DNA from: Prostheceraeus crozeri
Lineage: Eukaryota; Platyhelminthes; Polycladida; Euryleptidae
Assembly: GCA_907163375.1 (NCBI GenBank)
Contig: CAJQUW010007848.1
Coordinates: 170,001 to 234,000, forward strand
Direction: 5' to 3'
DNA: 64,000 nucleotides
Shown: in pieces, positions 31,926 through 45,419 of the stretch
Layout: the number at the start of each line of letters is the position of its first letter
Numbering within the stretch: the first letter of the stretch is position 1
Translations under genes and position numbers: made by a program
Notes under the pieces: model-generated
What the model was told of the DNA's origin: nothing
Databases searched by the model: none
What the model saw: the letters and a program-made list of their open reading frames with translations, nothing else

Positions 31926-34339
31926 ACTGACGAAACTTTCACATCAGTAATTGATGAGATTGAGATCTCCACAGCTGCTTTGAGGATGTAGAGGTGTAGC
32001 GAATATGGCTCCGCGGAGACCTAGTTCCGATAGGCATGGATAAATTTAAAAATATGGACAAATGTGAAGGTTGCTACACAAAAAAATCAATTCCATTAAA
32101 ATTAACTCAGTGGTTTCATTATATCTGCAAACATCGTGAAACCGCCTCCTAATGGTGGCACTGTACCAAATGTTATTGGCTTAAAAAACACATTCATTTT
32201 CGTACATGTTTACTAAGAAGGCTGAACAACACTCAAAGGATTAGCTACACGCAAGTATCATTGATTCACAAGAAATCATCTTTTCCAATGTTTTGATATC
32301 GATTTGAGAAGGAAAACTGAGAATTTGTTAAGGTTGTTAAATTTGCTAATAGCATGCATGTATATTTTTGATTCTGGAGCAAATTACGAAGAAAATAGAT
32401 GCTTTCATCACACCTTACGTATCAAAAGACATTCAGTCAACAAAGTCTGACTGTCTCAGGTGCCATTTTATGCACTACCATAGACGACAGATGATGTTAT
32501 AGTGCAGAAGCATGCGTCGCGTAATCAAACTACCAGATTCCTCTTTGGAAAACCTTTATCGCAACCAATATACTGTCCAAAATTCATGAAATCCCTTTCA
32601 ATAACTTGAAAAAGATAATATATTCAATAATATCTGGTCATTTCAATATGGCATAAAAGCTATTTTGTACTCTAATAGCGTGCACTAGACACGAAAGGGT
32701 GCATTCTATGCATGACTAGTTTGGAAAGCACATTTGTAGATTTCTATGTGAATAAACAGAGACATTTGAATCAGAATTACGTTAGATGCACGCTAATTGA
32801 AGAATGACATAAAATGACTGCGTAGTAATGAAAATTTCAGTCCTTGGGGTACATATCAATCATGGCACACTCGTATAGGTAATGCATAGGCCTACTTGGC
32901 ATGATAGCCACTGCAGCTTCTTCGCGTCTAGATTTCATTTTTCTTGCTTATTCATAGCTACATAGTTGCATTTGCAAGTTGAATTGGATGATGGAGAGGG
33001 CGAAGGAGAGGAAATGTTAATCCGGCTACGCCCCCGAACCTGTCGTTTCAACAGTAGGTCTGATAACTCAAGATGAAGAATTCAGGAATTCTGAGTTGTG
33101 CCAACTACGACGGAAAGCCAAAAGTATTCTGACTACTCCAGAAGATGAAGTGGACATATTGAATCTCCGATAACGAGACGTGAATGTGACATCGGAGTTT
33201 CGAGTAATCTGTGGAACTCATCATTTCAATGTTTTGGCTGACATAAATGAGCATTTTTTGCTATCCTGTCCGTCGATAAGGGATTCTGCACCTCCTGTAC
33301 ATTCTACTACATTCCAGTCAACACTGAGCTGAGACACCGACAATTCAAGCTATATGCTTGCGTGCGCCTGATACATAAAATGCAGCAGTGTTGCTTCTAT
33401 CCCGACTACCAAAATACTATCTACATTCCAGTACATGTACGCCTACTGTGTAATGTTCATGGCTGAGTCTAACGAGAAGAAAGAAGCATTGCTAACTACT
33501 TATTGCGGAGAAGCTGAGAAGACTTGTATGCTATAGACTTGTTTAGTAGAATAATCTAACTGCAAGTACTTGAAACAAAATAAGACGATAAATGCGGTAA
33601 TGCACTAGGTTTCTTAGTTAGATAATTACGACTTCATATTGAAATGTATAGGCGATTTCAATCAAGTGCATGTACTTTAATGTGCAATGCATTCAGAATC
33701 TTCAAAACAAACCAGCAAGACGTTAATCTTACACTTGTCAGAAATACATGCATGAAGATGAATTTGGCCCTCTTGCATTGGTCAGAGAACGAGGCAGAAT
33801 AAACTGATACTGAAAATGATCTTTCCCATTATTGTGAAGATATATCCGATTGGTTTTCATGTCTTAACTTTTACTTTGGGCATTAATGGGTTCTAATAAT
33901 AAGTGCATGAAATTTGAGGCGAGAATGCATGTGCATGTTGTTCGCCAAGTGCTTTTCGCCCGACAGTTGTGTTTTCGGCTGAGGCAAAATCTTAAAGAAG
34001 TCCGCGATCTCTTTTAAAATCCTGATAAAGGATTCACAGTAATCTATGTATTGAGAGGAAACAATGACCATGAGGTTTTGGAAGATCTACGACGATGACA
34101 CACTTGAATATATTTCAGTTGCAGAACTGTCAAATATCACTTTTCTCGCAAAATGGCTGAATTCAAATACATATAAAAGCTCAAGCATGCACGTGTAGAG
34201 CTTCAAGCCGGAGCCCAGGTATTTTCTGTCAGCTCCGGCTCCAAAACACTAGTGTCAAGTCACGAATACCAGAACACACTACAGCAAGTAATTTCGATTG
34301 ATAATGTTCATATCGACATTTCGTCGACATTTTTTTACA
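31926..34339. other. No gene or repeat recognised
   Basis: AT-rich sequence with only short, chance-looking frames, including a 62-codon minus-strand frame at 33883-34071 with no family match. Confidence 0.4.
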
Positions 34340-34548
34340 TCGAGCATTGCTAAGTATTGGAACATGTTATCCGACGATGAAATTAATAATAACTCATTAT
34401 CTCAATTTAAATCAACATTGCAAAGTCTATTTCTGAGACTTGATATGTGGTAATCATGTTTTTTCTCACATCGATCTCTTGTACCGCCATTCTATTTCCC
34501 AATCCAATGTCATGTTCAATGCCCTTTTGTGGTTGTGTTTGAAATACA

Positions 34549-34577
<29 letters not shown>
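34340..34577 (+). mobile_element. 5'-truncated LINE 3' end with (ATT)n tail
   Basis: A plus-strand frame around 34362-34440 reads NMLSDDEINNNSLSQFKSTL, like the last residues of many LINE polymerases (W-N-x-L-P..SL..FK..L). About 100 bp of untranslated sequence leads to an (ATT)n run at 34548-34575. A microsatellite tail fits CR1/L2-like LINEs. The rest of the element is missing. Confidence 0.45.
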
Positions 34578-34580
<3 letters not shown>

Positions 34581-37500
34581 GGGACATAATCGATGATATC
34601 AGTAGTGCAGCATGATGCTGCAGCCTCACACTCGCAGAGTTGTTCCAAAATGGATGTATAACCCATGCGAAGATTAGTTGGAGAAAATATAAACGTAAAT
34701 ATACGGGAAATATCTTGTAGTTGCACCTATTATGCCAAGCATTCGAACAACCCTCTTTACTGTGTCAGACTAAACGTACCACATTATTCTTTATTCCAAG
34801 GTCAAGAATATGGAGAAATCACAATTTTGTTTCTATTCCTATGGTATGGGTGAGGGGTACATGATCCACATGTAAAAGCTTGGTACTTGCTGTCATTCAA
34901 TGGCAAGCACTTCCTTACAGACCAAACATGACAGGAACTTCCTCAATTTCTTTAAAGATTGATAAAATGTTGACTAGCAGAAACATCGCAGGAAAAGCTG
35001 ATGATTGGATCAACTTTGATCGTGAGCTAACTACACATTTCACACATTTCAAACCACGAGGTCGTGGAACAGTCAGCGGGTGATACTGCCTGAACTGTTG
35101 TTAACTTGCCATTCTTGAATTAAGTTGATTTTAAAATTATTGGTTTGATATGTCAAACGTAGATTCCATAATAAAGTAATTATACACCGAACTTTACTTT
35201 GGAGGCATACACATTTCCCTTTACTTAGAAGAAGCAGTTGATGTACAGAATAGCAAATTCTATCATTAGAGTTTGATCATTTCCTACAATGTTACCACAG
35301 AAATAAATAGCCTTGTGTGCGTATTTAGGTCTAGAAATGGCATTCACTAATACTGATGGTCACGTCTAGAATTAGTCCCGAGGGGTAAGAAGATCAATTT
35401 TCCATTGAACGTAATCACTGGCGTCGCGTGCTCCCAGACCATAGGCCTTCACTCGGCATTGGAATACTATTTCTATACCAAACACTTTTATGTTACAACA
35501 TTAATTTTCATGAATTTAAATGAATTTTTAATAACAACATCCCGAACATTATTTAAGGCCAAGTGAATGTGCACATGAGAAGTGATTGCTCATGTCGCTT
35601 AAACGCCTTACTCAAGGAGCTGAGACCACATTATCTCGAGAAAAAAGGGGCAAGGCCAACAGTTTCCTGCGTTTCTCACGGCCGGTCAGCCACTCACATG
35701 TTTGAAATTTTGATACATTAAAATGTCTTGTGTAGTACTTTTTATTTCTTTCTCAGTGACTACTTTCATTTTATATCAGGTGTTGGCCTACCTTGCTAGG
35801 CGACTGTCATCTTTTCAGTATATTCCCTTCGGACGAAAGGCGTGGTTATGATCTCATCTGCAGTACTCAACATAGCGTCACATCAATCACGTAAAAACAA
35901 ATTATGGAATTCTACCGAATCTGGGTTTTCGAGTCAGATGCATTACTCTGCATTCATTGGAGAACGCTCATCATCTGATCACAGTCTTGTCTGAACGTCA
36001 GCCATCTGCTACTGTCGACGTAGTGCCTCTCTGACATTAAGCGAATCCGGGAACAATTGGGTTGCACTTCCCTTACTATATTTAGGTACCGCGCCTCGAT
36101 CAAGAATCGTGTAGAATTTCATTGCAAAAATTGGAGAAGGCAAAGCATTATGTCTATCGGGAAAGCCAATATTGTCGCGGGCGCGTGCGCTTGCTGCCTC
36201 ACACACACAACTCTCTTTCGCTGTCTGAACATCAGTGCTCCGTCTGGACACACGACTAGCTTGTGTGTCTAATTGTTCGAAGAAAACAGCTGTGATTCGA
36301 GCACGTGCTGCAAAACTGTTAGCTCTGAGATTAAGCGTCTGATTTTGAGACGGAAAGCTGTGCACAGCTATCACGAGAAGCAATCGAATTTAAATGAATG
36401 ATGACACTTTTCATTTTTATAATTGTTGGAAAATTATTTTTGAGGATGCGCCGAAGGCCTTGCAGGTACGGAGAAGACGCCACTGAACGTAATACAAAGT
36501 CAAGCCTGAATTCTGACGAACCTGAAGATTGACACCACATTAAATGCACGCAGTCAGTAGATTGTGAAGAGTCGAACATTGTGACTAATATTTCTATTTG
36601 ACGAATTTCTCATTAATAAAAATTGAGTGACAGACATGTACTTTTCACTTCTAGTCTGCCTGCAATCTGACCGTTGAGGTCCAGCACTCTCCCTGAAATC
36701 CCACATATGCAAAACAGCTTCGGTCTGCTTCAGCATCCCTTACCAGATCTCTCTGCAGCATTGTCTTCTCCACATTTGACTCCCGCATTTGGCTTCTTCT
36801 CTGGGTTACCAGATGGTGATAGTTCTCGGCTCCAATCCGTTATTAATGCCTCATCTCGACTTGAGTGCAATTTCCCGCGACCCCACACATATCGGCGTGC
36901 TGCAAGAGTTCCAGTGACCATCAGTTAACCAAAAGATTGAGCTGAGCCTGGTTACATTGTTTAGAAATGCCTTTACGATCGTGTTCCAAAGCATCTATCT
37001 AATCTCCTCATGCGAACTGCAGATTTGCAGGATCGCTCTCGCCTTCAATCCGCGATCTCTTCCGCTCGTGAGTGGGGAAAGGAATCTGAATTTATCTAAG
37101 AAGAGACTTTCACTTCAGCCGGACATCGCGCCTAGAATTCCTTACATGTTTGTGTGCGACATCCAGCACACGTGTCTCAATTAAAACAAATTCAAGAGAC
37201 TTGCTTATCTGCTACACTTTATTAGCTGGCATTTTTTTTCTATTTTTGAATTTATGCAGTTTTTGTACTATGGTCTTGGAACCATGTCACAGTGTAACAT
37301 CACATTTAAAAATAAATTCGCCTCTACTCGATTCTGATGCCTTCCAATCGTGTCGCACGTCACTGTATCGCCTTCATCCTACCGTTCGAGAGCTTACATT
37401 CTCGGTTTTTAATTACTTACTCAGTAAGGAAGCATGTTCGCATGATAATGAATGAAACAGGAGGAGTACGAGCATTTTCTGAGGTTTCTTTTGATGTATT

Positions 37501-38500
37501 TCTTTTCGAAAGCGGCCGATTGCGAGAGAAATAGTGACATTGTTTATTTGTCATGAAAATATGACTAGATTTTGACTGAAAAATGTAATTTTCTCCTTTT
37601 TATGAATATTTTTCTGCTTGATATCTTCAGAATTCTTACGGTGCATGGAGTAAGAGTATGTTATTTATTCTATTCAGTCAATGTACAAACATATTGAACA
37701 GTGAACATCTGCAGCCGAAAGAACAAAGACACGCCTTCGCCAATTGATTGCGCGTCCCCGTGTAGTGAGAACATGACACTTTCAAAAAATGGAGTCGCAA
37801 TTTTGTGAATTACCTATGTCACTATTTCTCTCCAAATCCCCCGATTTCGATGCGCAATGTGTCAAATGAGACCCACTACCTGATTCATTATCATACTAAC
37901 ATGCTCTCCCATTAAAAAAATGTCGATATACAAACTGTGCGATTATCATAGTTTGACCTCTGTCCAGCAAGTACAACAATTACGGATTGCAGTCCCGGGA
38001 TCCCGGGATATAGCTCACGGAATCCTGGGATCAATTAATTAATGATTTTGCAGTCATTTTGGCAGTTGAAATTAAGCTTTAAGCTATTTTTTGTGTGAAA
38101 ATTGAATGAATGAATGACCGAATAAATATTGTTCAACTTCCTAAATTTTGTTCACTGAATTTTTAATTTTTTGTGTCAAATACTGCATATACAGAACGTC
38201 ACAAATTTTGCAGCAACCACAAATTCATTTAATTTGATTGAATATAACTTTTGTTTATCTCATCAATGATAGCATTATCTATTTAGCCGCTAAGAATCAG
38301 TCCACCGCAAGATGAGTATCTAGACGCTGTCTAAATAAATGAATACACCATAGAAATTCGACTTTTCGCTTTGTTTTAGTTTGGTCTACTTTAAACTGTC
38401 AGTTGCTACAGGTGCAGCCATAGAAATTGACAACAATAAAACCTCTAGAATGGAAATTAATGCACAAAAGTGGCACATAAATCGCACGCATTTTCACTTG
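34578..38500. other. Gene-free stretch with a CpG-richer segment at 36000-37150
   Basis: Overlapping frames on both strands at 36009-37455 are open mainly because local GC is higher. Their peptides have no repeats, motifs or family similarity that I can see. The CpG-bearing part near 36170-36310 could be a promoter or a decayed element; I cannot tell. A perfect 16-bp palindrome (TCCCGGGATCCCGGGA) is at 37993-38008. Confidence 0.35.
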
Positions 38501-38501
38501 T

Positions 38502-38557
38502 GAAATTATTTGATATATCCCTCGGGCTAAAGCCCTCGGGATTCATCAAATAATTTC
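38502..38557. repeat. 56-bp near-perfect hairpin
   Basis: Arms of 27 bases (GAAATTATTTGAT..CCTCGGGCT and its inverted copy) are separated by two bases, with about four mismatches. Possibly a tiny foldback element. Confidence 0.7.
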
Positions 38558-38592
38558 CCTCTCTATATCCCAGAGAATCGCATAGCTATCCT

Positions 38593-38947
38593 CTATCTAT
38601 TACATAATGATAATCTCTTTATTGTTTCACTGCTGGGAATCAGTGCATTCTTACAAAATGCGATGACATGTTTTGAAAGTAAAGAATAACATGCAAGGTA
38701 CCACAAACTATTTACATTAAAAAAAAAGTAGTAAGAACAAAAGTAGCGAATATTTACAATATCTCATAAAAGGGTTTGAAAATCTCATCGTTTTTGAGCG
38801 TGGACGATGCAAGGTTTTTGGCGCAGCACGAGTGCATATATAATATATTGCCGCATCGCTAGTGCTAAACATCGAACGTAGGGGATGTTCAAAATGTGTA
38901 CCTATAGCAGACATAAGTTTTTCACATGATTTGTTTACAGAGCACAA
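38593..38947 (-). pseudogene. 5'-truncated LINE of the same family as 47925-50880
   Basis: A minus-strand 76-codon frame reads HFEHPLRSMF..RPRSKTMRFSNPFMRYCKY, homologous to the intact element's C-terminus SHPLRELF..RPPFAKTVRFSSSFIKYCK. Its 3' untranslated region ends AACAATAAAGAGATTAT (38618-38623 is the poly(A) signal), again matching the intact copy. Only the last part of the ORF and the tail were inserted. Confidence 0.8.
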
Positions 38948-39102
38948 TTATGAATTGCTTTCCGAATGCTGAATGCCAATGATAAGGGAAAGCACGTTTT
39001 TCAATACGTAAAAAGTCATTTAAAAGATATTTAGGTACATTGCAAAAACATGGAAATCCGCAAGTCATAACAGATCGTAAGAAGGCATATTAGCTTTTTA
39101 TA

Positions 39103-39262
39103 ATGAGAAATGACAATAACCGTGAATATTTACAAAGTACACTGGTAACTGCCGGTCACTTCCTGTTGTCAACCACTGGAAGCCGCCATCGTTTAGGCAC
39201 TGTTGTCATGAAAACAGATGTCCACGACGTTCTATTGTCTTCGGTCTCCATGACCGTTCTAG
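39103..39262 (+). repeat. Dispersed repeat, copy 2
   Basis: Same-orientation homologue of 9700-9850 (GTGAATATTTAC, AACTGCCGGTCACTTCC, GCCGCCATCGTTTAGG). A shorter third piece (AAATGACAATAAACGTGAAT) is at 56006-56045. Confidence 0.6.
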
Positions 39263-39520
39263 TCCTTTTCTATAAGAGTCGGATTTCTGTGAAGGCAATG
39301 TAGTCACATTAGTCTTCCTAGTTTCCCACCCTTAATTGCTTGTACAATGATCGTTTAGCCCAATCAGGACCGGGGAGGCACAAAATGCCCATTATCAACT
39401 TCTTCTTATATCTCCTAAAATAAGTCAGATAGAAGCTCAATTTTTTGTGACTTTTAGTAAGTATGTATGTTGAACTTTCAGTAAAAATTTGGGCAAAATT
39501 GATTTACTGTAAGGTCAGTT

Positions 39521-42459
39521 TTAACCCGCGGATGAACGAAAAAAATTATCCCTAATAAGGTCATGGGGTCCGATAGACCCCAACACAATATTCATTGTGA
39601 AAAAAGTCTTTGTAACTAAAATTCTGAATGCATTGCTGTTGCAACTGCATCAAGAACGCTCTGTAATTGAATAACAAGGCATAATGATCATCATTCCAAT
39701 CAAGGAGTGTGAAGATACAAGCCTATATATCAAATATTATCGCCATAATTATCGCCATGATTAAGTCCAAAGTCATTCATGACAAATACATTGAAAACCA
39801 GCAACATGCGAATGCTGGCAACAAACAAAATTCTCCCACAGATCACAAATTTGTTTTGTTTTTCAGTCTTTGCTCCTCTCACAAAGATGGCAGAGTCCTA
39901 AAGTAAAAAGTAGGCTTTTATCATCCTATATACTCAGACAATACGTGTATATACACCTAAAATCATTCACATCGATAATTTGACAGGTTTGCATGTTTGA
40001 TCAGTTTACATGTAAATCCATCAATCATCGCGTAATGTTTATTTTTACTTTGCAACTCTAATTATCATGTTACATTAGAACTACACGTAAGTACGTATGT
40101 ACAGTGCAATGCGTGCTTGTACATGCTATAATATGCCTCAACATACGCGTACATTGTTCACTGATGAGAATAATAACGTGATTTTCTATGGAAATTGAAA
40201 TATACTGATTGGTACATAATCATAATATCTGGTTAGTAGAATGTGCTACTATAATGTAAATGTCAGAATAACCTACCTTTATCAGCTCTGGAAGCAATTG
40301 ATTCAATATTTCTAAGTTGACTTAGAGAACGCCTGACAGCTGGAGTCATATCGAGAGGCGCATTTCCAGCGCGTCTTTCACGATGAGAGACAGTCAAAGA
40401 AAATCCAAGCTCTTTCAAAAAAGTGTCCTCATGTGACTTTTGTTTGCATTCCTCTGTGGTTTTATATTACATTGAAGTACAAATGCATTGAATGCAGATA
40501 AATCTATTATTTTGCAAAACAATGTATATATCATGCCATCTCTTTGAAATAAGTTTCACCGCATATGTACTTACTCTTTCATCTGTTGCATCCACGCCGC
40601 CTTTGGTCATGTTATAATCGCGAATCAAGTGTTTGTTGTTATTTAGAACGCTTGCATCAAGGTGAAATGTTCAGAGCAACAGCACATTTTTATTTCTTTT
40701 CGCCTTATATGAAAGAAGAGTTGTATTATCTTTTTCGCTAGACACAAACATGAATGAAAATAGTTCTCTCGACGCATAGGGTATCAACTGCTTCGGAATT
40801 TCTTTCTTATGTGATCTAATTGTTCCAAGTAATGTCATTTTTTTCTCCTAGCAAGTTTCAAGCAAAAGTAAAAAATTGTCAGTCGTTATGTTGAGCCCAG
40901 AAATCCTGTGTCAAATTCATCACTATGCGCTCTCCCATGCCTTCATTCTCATTTCGGTCTGACTTGCCCGTGTACATATCAATGCTATAGCAGTAATAAC
41001 TTTCAGCACATGAGGGAAGACAAAACTTTAAATTATATTAGGCTGGTTTCGATGGTATGTATTGGCGATGTTTACAGCGACCCCGAAAAGGATATAATTG
41101 CTCGTCAACGGTCCCGTTCTCCGACTGAAAATATCACGCTTGAGAATTCTCAACAAAGTTATTTAGCATCAGTCGAACAGCAGCTAGTTTGTCTGTCCTC
41201 AATCTTGCACCGCGCGTAAGCTTGTTATCAAATCTTAGAAAACGCCGAATTGTTCTAAATCGGTTGAAATTCATAGTTCCAGAAAAGATAGGTCTTCCTT
41301 CTTTTGACCATAACTCCGATGTACTTTCTCCAGAAGATTTATAGACACCTTTACACAGCAAAAAACCAGCTATGATAGCACGCATTTCAATACCATCAAT
41401 TTCTTGCCAGTCATCACCCAAAACACGTCGTCCTTCTCGATGTATTTCTTTTCTGATAGTTTCCCATGACTTCTGATCGAATATAGCATCAAAGCAGTCA
41501 ACAATAGGTTGCTCATTCCCAATTTTCCTTCTTCCTTCTGCAGTTATCCCTTTACCTACCTTCAGTACGTCTTCAGATCTGAAACGCCCTTGAGTAGGAA
41601 CTTCTGTTTTCCAAACTTCACCATCACGGGATATGAAGCTCTTTGCATCGTCACTACTTGTCGGCATGTGGACATCGACATTGCTCTCCATATATTCTTC
41701 ATCACTCGAATTAGAAGAATCCAAACTGTCAATATTATCAATGTCATTGTCTGCATCACTATCACGGGAGTCAGACCCCGAATCTTCTCTATCATCTGAG
41801 TCCGTTTCTTCTTGGCTTCTACTATATATCAGTCGAATGGCTTGTGATTTACAGGCCTGGATGGTACACCATCACTCATGATTTCTCAAACACGTCGGCG
41901 TAAATAGGCACACTATGGTTGTACATACATATATAAGCGACGGAGCTCAAACGACACGATTCTGATCGCGGTCGACCAATCAGAAAATAGGGAAGATATT
42001 GCAAATCCAGAAACTGACCAGTTCAAACAATCAAACAAATTTCTTCATTATGCATCGAGTGTCTTCCATACAAATTTGAAAAACTTCAATGCGATATTTT
42101 TACCCCTACCTATTTAAATAACGGTACATACATACGACTGTTCCGGCGTTATTTGAGAAAGTGTCAGAATGATACACTGATAGATAGAATGACCCATAAT
42201 TTAGTAAAAAACAAATTACTGTCATTTCTTACCTGTAAAACACGCTTCACGACAGAAACGAGTTAATAATGTACTCGTTTGTAATAAGTGCCTCGGATGT
42301 AATAAGTGTCTGTCACAGCTATGAGACGAAACCAAATTCTTCCATCCAATAGTATATTGGTTACCCCTGAGTTCTTGAGGAATTCATGAAGTTATGAAAT
42401 CTAGCTTCAGTTTCCGAGATATTTAATAATCCCCATGCCCATCCGTGGGTCAAAGTTAA
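39521..42459 (-). mobile_element. piggyBac-type DNA transposon, decayed
   Basis: Candidate ends: TTAACCCGCGGATG at 39521-39534 and, in reverse complement from 42459, TTAACTTTGACCCACGGATG. TTAA is the piggyBac target. GGGGTCCGATAGACCCC near 39565-39585 is the kind of subterminal palindrome seen in piggyBac-like elements. The span of 2.9 kb around a minus-strand transposase is normal for the family. End positions are inferred and the two ends are diverged. Confidence 0.6.
40270..41879 (-). pseudogene. piggyBac transposase pseudogene
   Basis: Read on the minus strand from a likely ATG at 41879 (MSDGVPSRPVN): an acidic Ser/Asp-rich N-terminus, then WKTEVPTQGRF, FDAIFDQKSW, IIAGFLLCKGVYKSSGES, FNRFRTIRRFLRFDNK, then TVDEQLYPFRGRCKHRQYIP (first catalytic Asp), a block matching TDNFFT (second Asp), TLLGTIRSHKKEIPKQL, and YNMTKGGVDATDE (third Asp), with a C-terminal part ending near 40270. 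The longest intact piece is 41724-41134. Breaks include a frameshift near 41833, stops near 41133 and 41038 and a frame change near 40845. The C-terminal Cys-rich domain is not seen. It is inactive, but all three catalytic blocks are still recognisable. Confidence 0.9.
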
Positions 42460-42735
42460 TTTTTAAAGGTACTTTTTAGAAAATTGATGGTTTTCATTTA
42501 GAGTAGCATTGATTATTAGTGCTGTGTTTCTGTATCATATTTACATAATACTAATGCATTTGCAATTCAAGATTGTCAACATACTTGTTTAGAGATATTC
42601 ATTGTCTTCGCTAGCCCTAAATCGCTGTACCAGTGTCTTCTACCCAGTGAATTAGAGTTCTCATATTAATCGTGTATCAATTTCCAACACCTGCTACAAA
42701 ATCTGGCCTTCACCGTGTGATAAATCTCTATTCCT

Positions 42736-44292
42736 TTGCATTATCTTCTTGCTGCGACGCTGCAACTTCACATTGAAGGCCACACACTGGAGCTGCGCTA
42801 TCTCGCTCCGAAGGTCAGGCGAGCTGTCAAGCGTGTCGTCTGGTTCCACGGTATCCCACGTCGCCAGCCTCCTTTTCCCCTGTGGCCTGTGTCTCAATAT
42901 CACGATAGCGACCTCTGCTCTCCCTCTGCATCACCATTGCTTGCTAAATCTACCATATATCCATCACCCTCTCGCATTAATTGTGCCTTCAGCTCGCCGC
43001 CTCCTTCCTCGCCAAAGTTATCTTCCCATTTTTCCCTTGATGGCTCTGTGCATTCTGACCTCGCTGCGACCGATGCCTCATGCCTGCTCACACATCCACG
43101 TGATGATATGACCTTCGCAATTCCAGTTCACATCTCAAGGCGCCATGGAAATGGAATTCCCTCACCTACAGTTAGATTTCCCTCACCTGCAGTTGGATTT
43201 CCCTGTTTGCATAATCGTGAATGTGCCTCAAACAGACATGTACCAAGGTCTCACTCATCCCATCAGCACAACTCCCATTCAACTCGGTGCGATGACAATC
43301 TAATTGAAATTCCAATTACAAAGGTTGATACCAGACTCCCTGTGTGTATTACAGCCAACGTCAGATCAATAGTTCAAAAGGTTGATGAAATGGAAGCTGT
43401 CATTCGTATCTACAATCCCTCGCTTATTTGCCTGTGTGAAACTTGGCTAATGGAGGACATTCCTGATGAAGTGGTTCAATTGGATAATTACACTATGTAC
43501 AGAAAAGATAGATTACATCGAATTGGTGGAGGGGTTGCAACATATTATGTCAATAACTCTCAGTATACTTGCTCAAAATTGGAGCAATTTCATAACGAAG
43601 ACATTGAATCTTTGTGGTTGCTTCTAAAACGGAATCAACGCTCTCATCGCAATTTCTCCTCCTTAGTGGTTATTAATGTTTACCACCCACCCTCCGAGAA
43701 TGACGCAGATCTCGAACAGCATCTCATGTATGGTCTGGACGTACTTCTGAAGAAATATTCAAGTATAGGCATCATTATGATTGGAGACTTTAATCACTGT
43801 CGATTTAAATACATAAAATCTGCCTATCATCTCAAACATCTCAAACAAATTTTGGATCTGATCTTTACGAATATGCATGAGAGTTACAAAGTTGAAATTT
43901 TGCTTCCACTGGCGTCATCAGATCACAACATGGTCCTTTCTAGCCCTATTTTCGGCAATAATTCCATCGAAATCGAATACCGATGGGTAAGATCGCAAAC
44001 TAATAGAAACAAAGGCAGCTTATTGACGCTCCTAGAGAATCAGAATTGGTCACAAGTTTATTACGCTAACTCATCCGAATTAAAGTCTAACATATTCTAC
44101 GATACTCTATACAAAATGATGGATGAATATCTTCCTTGGAGGCAGGTACCGATTCCTGTTAACTCTAAGCCTTGGGTTACGCCTCACTTCATCGAACTTG
44201 TTCATATTCGCGACTTCTATTGGTCCTGTAACGATAAAGTGATGTACAAACACTACAAGAACAAGGTGGATAGTCTTCGCAAGACTGGATAG
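42736..44292 (+). pseudogene. LINE ORF, N-terminal region and APE endonuclease
   Basis: 518 codons. Residues 1-195 are Ser/Pro-rich with a small tandem repeat (PSPTVRFPSPAVGFP). From about residue 200 an apurinic-like endonuclease follows: TANVRSIVQKVDEME, LICLCETWL, MIGDFNH (residues 348-354) and SSDHNMV (SDH at 395-397). It cuts target DNA in APE-type LINEs. The frame ends in TAG at 44290, but homologous protein (VAKQFVENNMERMKNPRKWW) continues in another frame, so a frameshift near 44280 separates it from the reverse transcriptase. Confidence 0.85.
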
Positions 44293-44318
44293 TCGCAAAA
44301 CAATTCGTCGAAAACAAC

Positions 44319-45419
44319 ATGGAGCGTATGAAGAACCCCAGAAAGTGGTGGTCTGGACTGAAGGATGTTCTTGGGAAGAATAAAAGCGTGACCTGTCCCC
44401 TAAAGCCACTTGCTACTATGGTGTGTGGTGACGACTTGAACCTATTCACAAACTTAGTGAACGATCAGTTGATTTCCGTGGCCAGTGACATTAAGCCTCT
44501 GAATACATCAGAATTTCCCGAATTTCAGCACGCTTATACTCCTGACGAATTTTTGCCTTCTTCCCTCGAGATTTATGACCTTTTAAGCGCTATCAATATC
44601 AACAAAACGGTTGGACTTGACGGAATCCCGAATTGGATTTGGAAGGATGGAAGTGAGTGGATAGCTGGACCAATTACATCAATAATCTGTTCATCTATGA
44701 GAGAAGGCTCCTGGCCTACTCTGTGGCGTTGTGCAGACATCAGTCCGATCGCAAAAACTAAGCATCCAGACTCCATTGAAACAGACATTCGACCGATTGC
44801 ATTCACTTGTGTCGTTAGCAAAGCCGCATGTGAGAATATTATGATAAAACATATTTGGCATTTCATTAAGTACAAAGTCGACTCTCGACAATTTGGAGCT
44901 AGAAAGGGATGCTCTAGTGTCGACGCATTGCTGCTGCTAATAGACACTTTAATCAGTGGCTCTGATGAGGGCAAGATATCAAGATTAGTTGCAATTGACC
45001 TTCATAAAGCCTTTGAAAGAATTGATCATACCATCCTACTCAGAAAATTGCTGAGTCTTGACGTGCCAACATGGTTATGTAGATGGGTATCGGGATTTCT
45101 TACTTCTCGATACCAGAGAGTGAAGTATCGTGGATCGTACTCCAGCTGGCAACAAATCACAACTGGAGTCCCACAAGGAACTAAATTTGGGCCCGTGGGA
45201 TTTATTGTATTGGTAAACGAACTGATTGTAGATGTCAAATATATGGATGATTGCACTATTATGGAGACAATCAACTGCGTACAAGAGAGTCGTATCAACT
45301 CCAAACTACATTTAATTAATGATTGGGCAATTGAGCACAAAATGAAATTGAATCCTACCAAAACGCAAGAAATGAGAATCTCCTTTAATAAATCGTGGAG
45401 TGGGAATCTTTATCTGTAA
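44319..45419 (+). pseudogene. LINE reverse transcriptase of the 42736 element
   Basis: 366 codons, continuing the element after a frameshift. RT motifs in order: VGLDGIPNWIW, DIRPIAFTCVVSKAACEN, RQFGARKGCSSVDAL, LVAIDLHKAFERIDH (first catalytic Asp), TTGVPQGTKFGPVGF and VKYMDDCTIME (YMDD at residues 308-311), then MKLNPTKTQEMRISF. The segment between GVPQG and YMDD is shorter than in relatives, a probable small deletion. A second frameshift near 45390 leads into the thumb and C-terminus at 45395-45961. Confidence 0.88.

Noticed and set aside
36009-37534. Cluster of overlapping frames on both strands
   Set aside because: Open because of locally higher GC; peptides lack motifs, repeats or family similarity and no splice pattern links them.
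42694-42903. Minus-strand frame opposite the LINE N-terminus (RSEIAQLQCVAFNVKLQRR)
   Set aside because: Antisense to a Ser/Pro-rich coding stretch and without known motifs; treated as a shadow frame.
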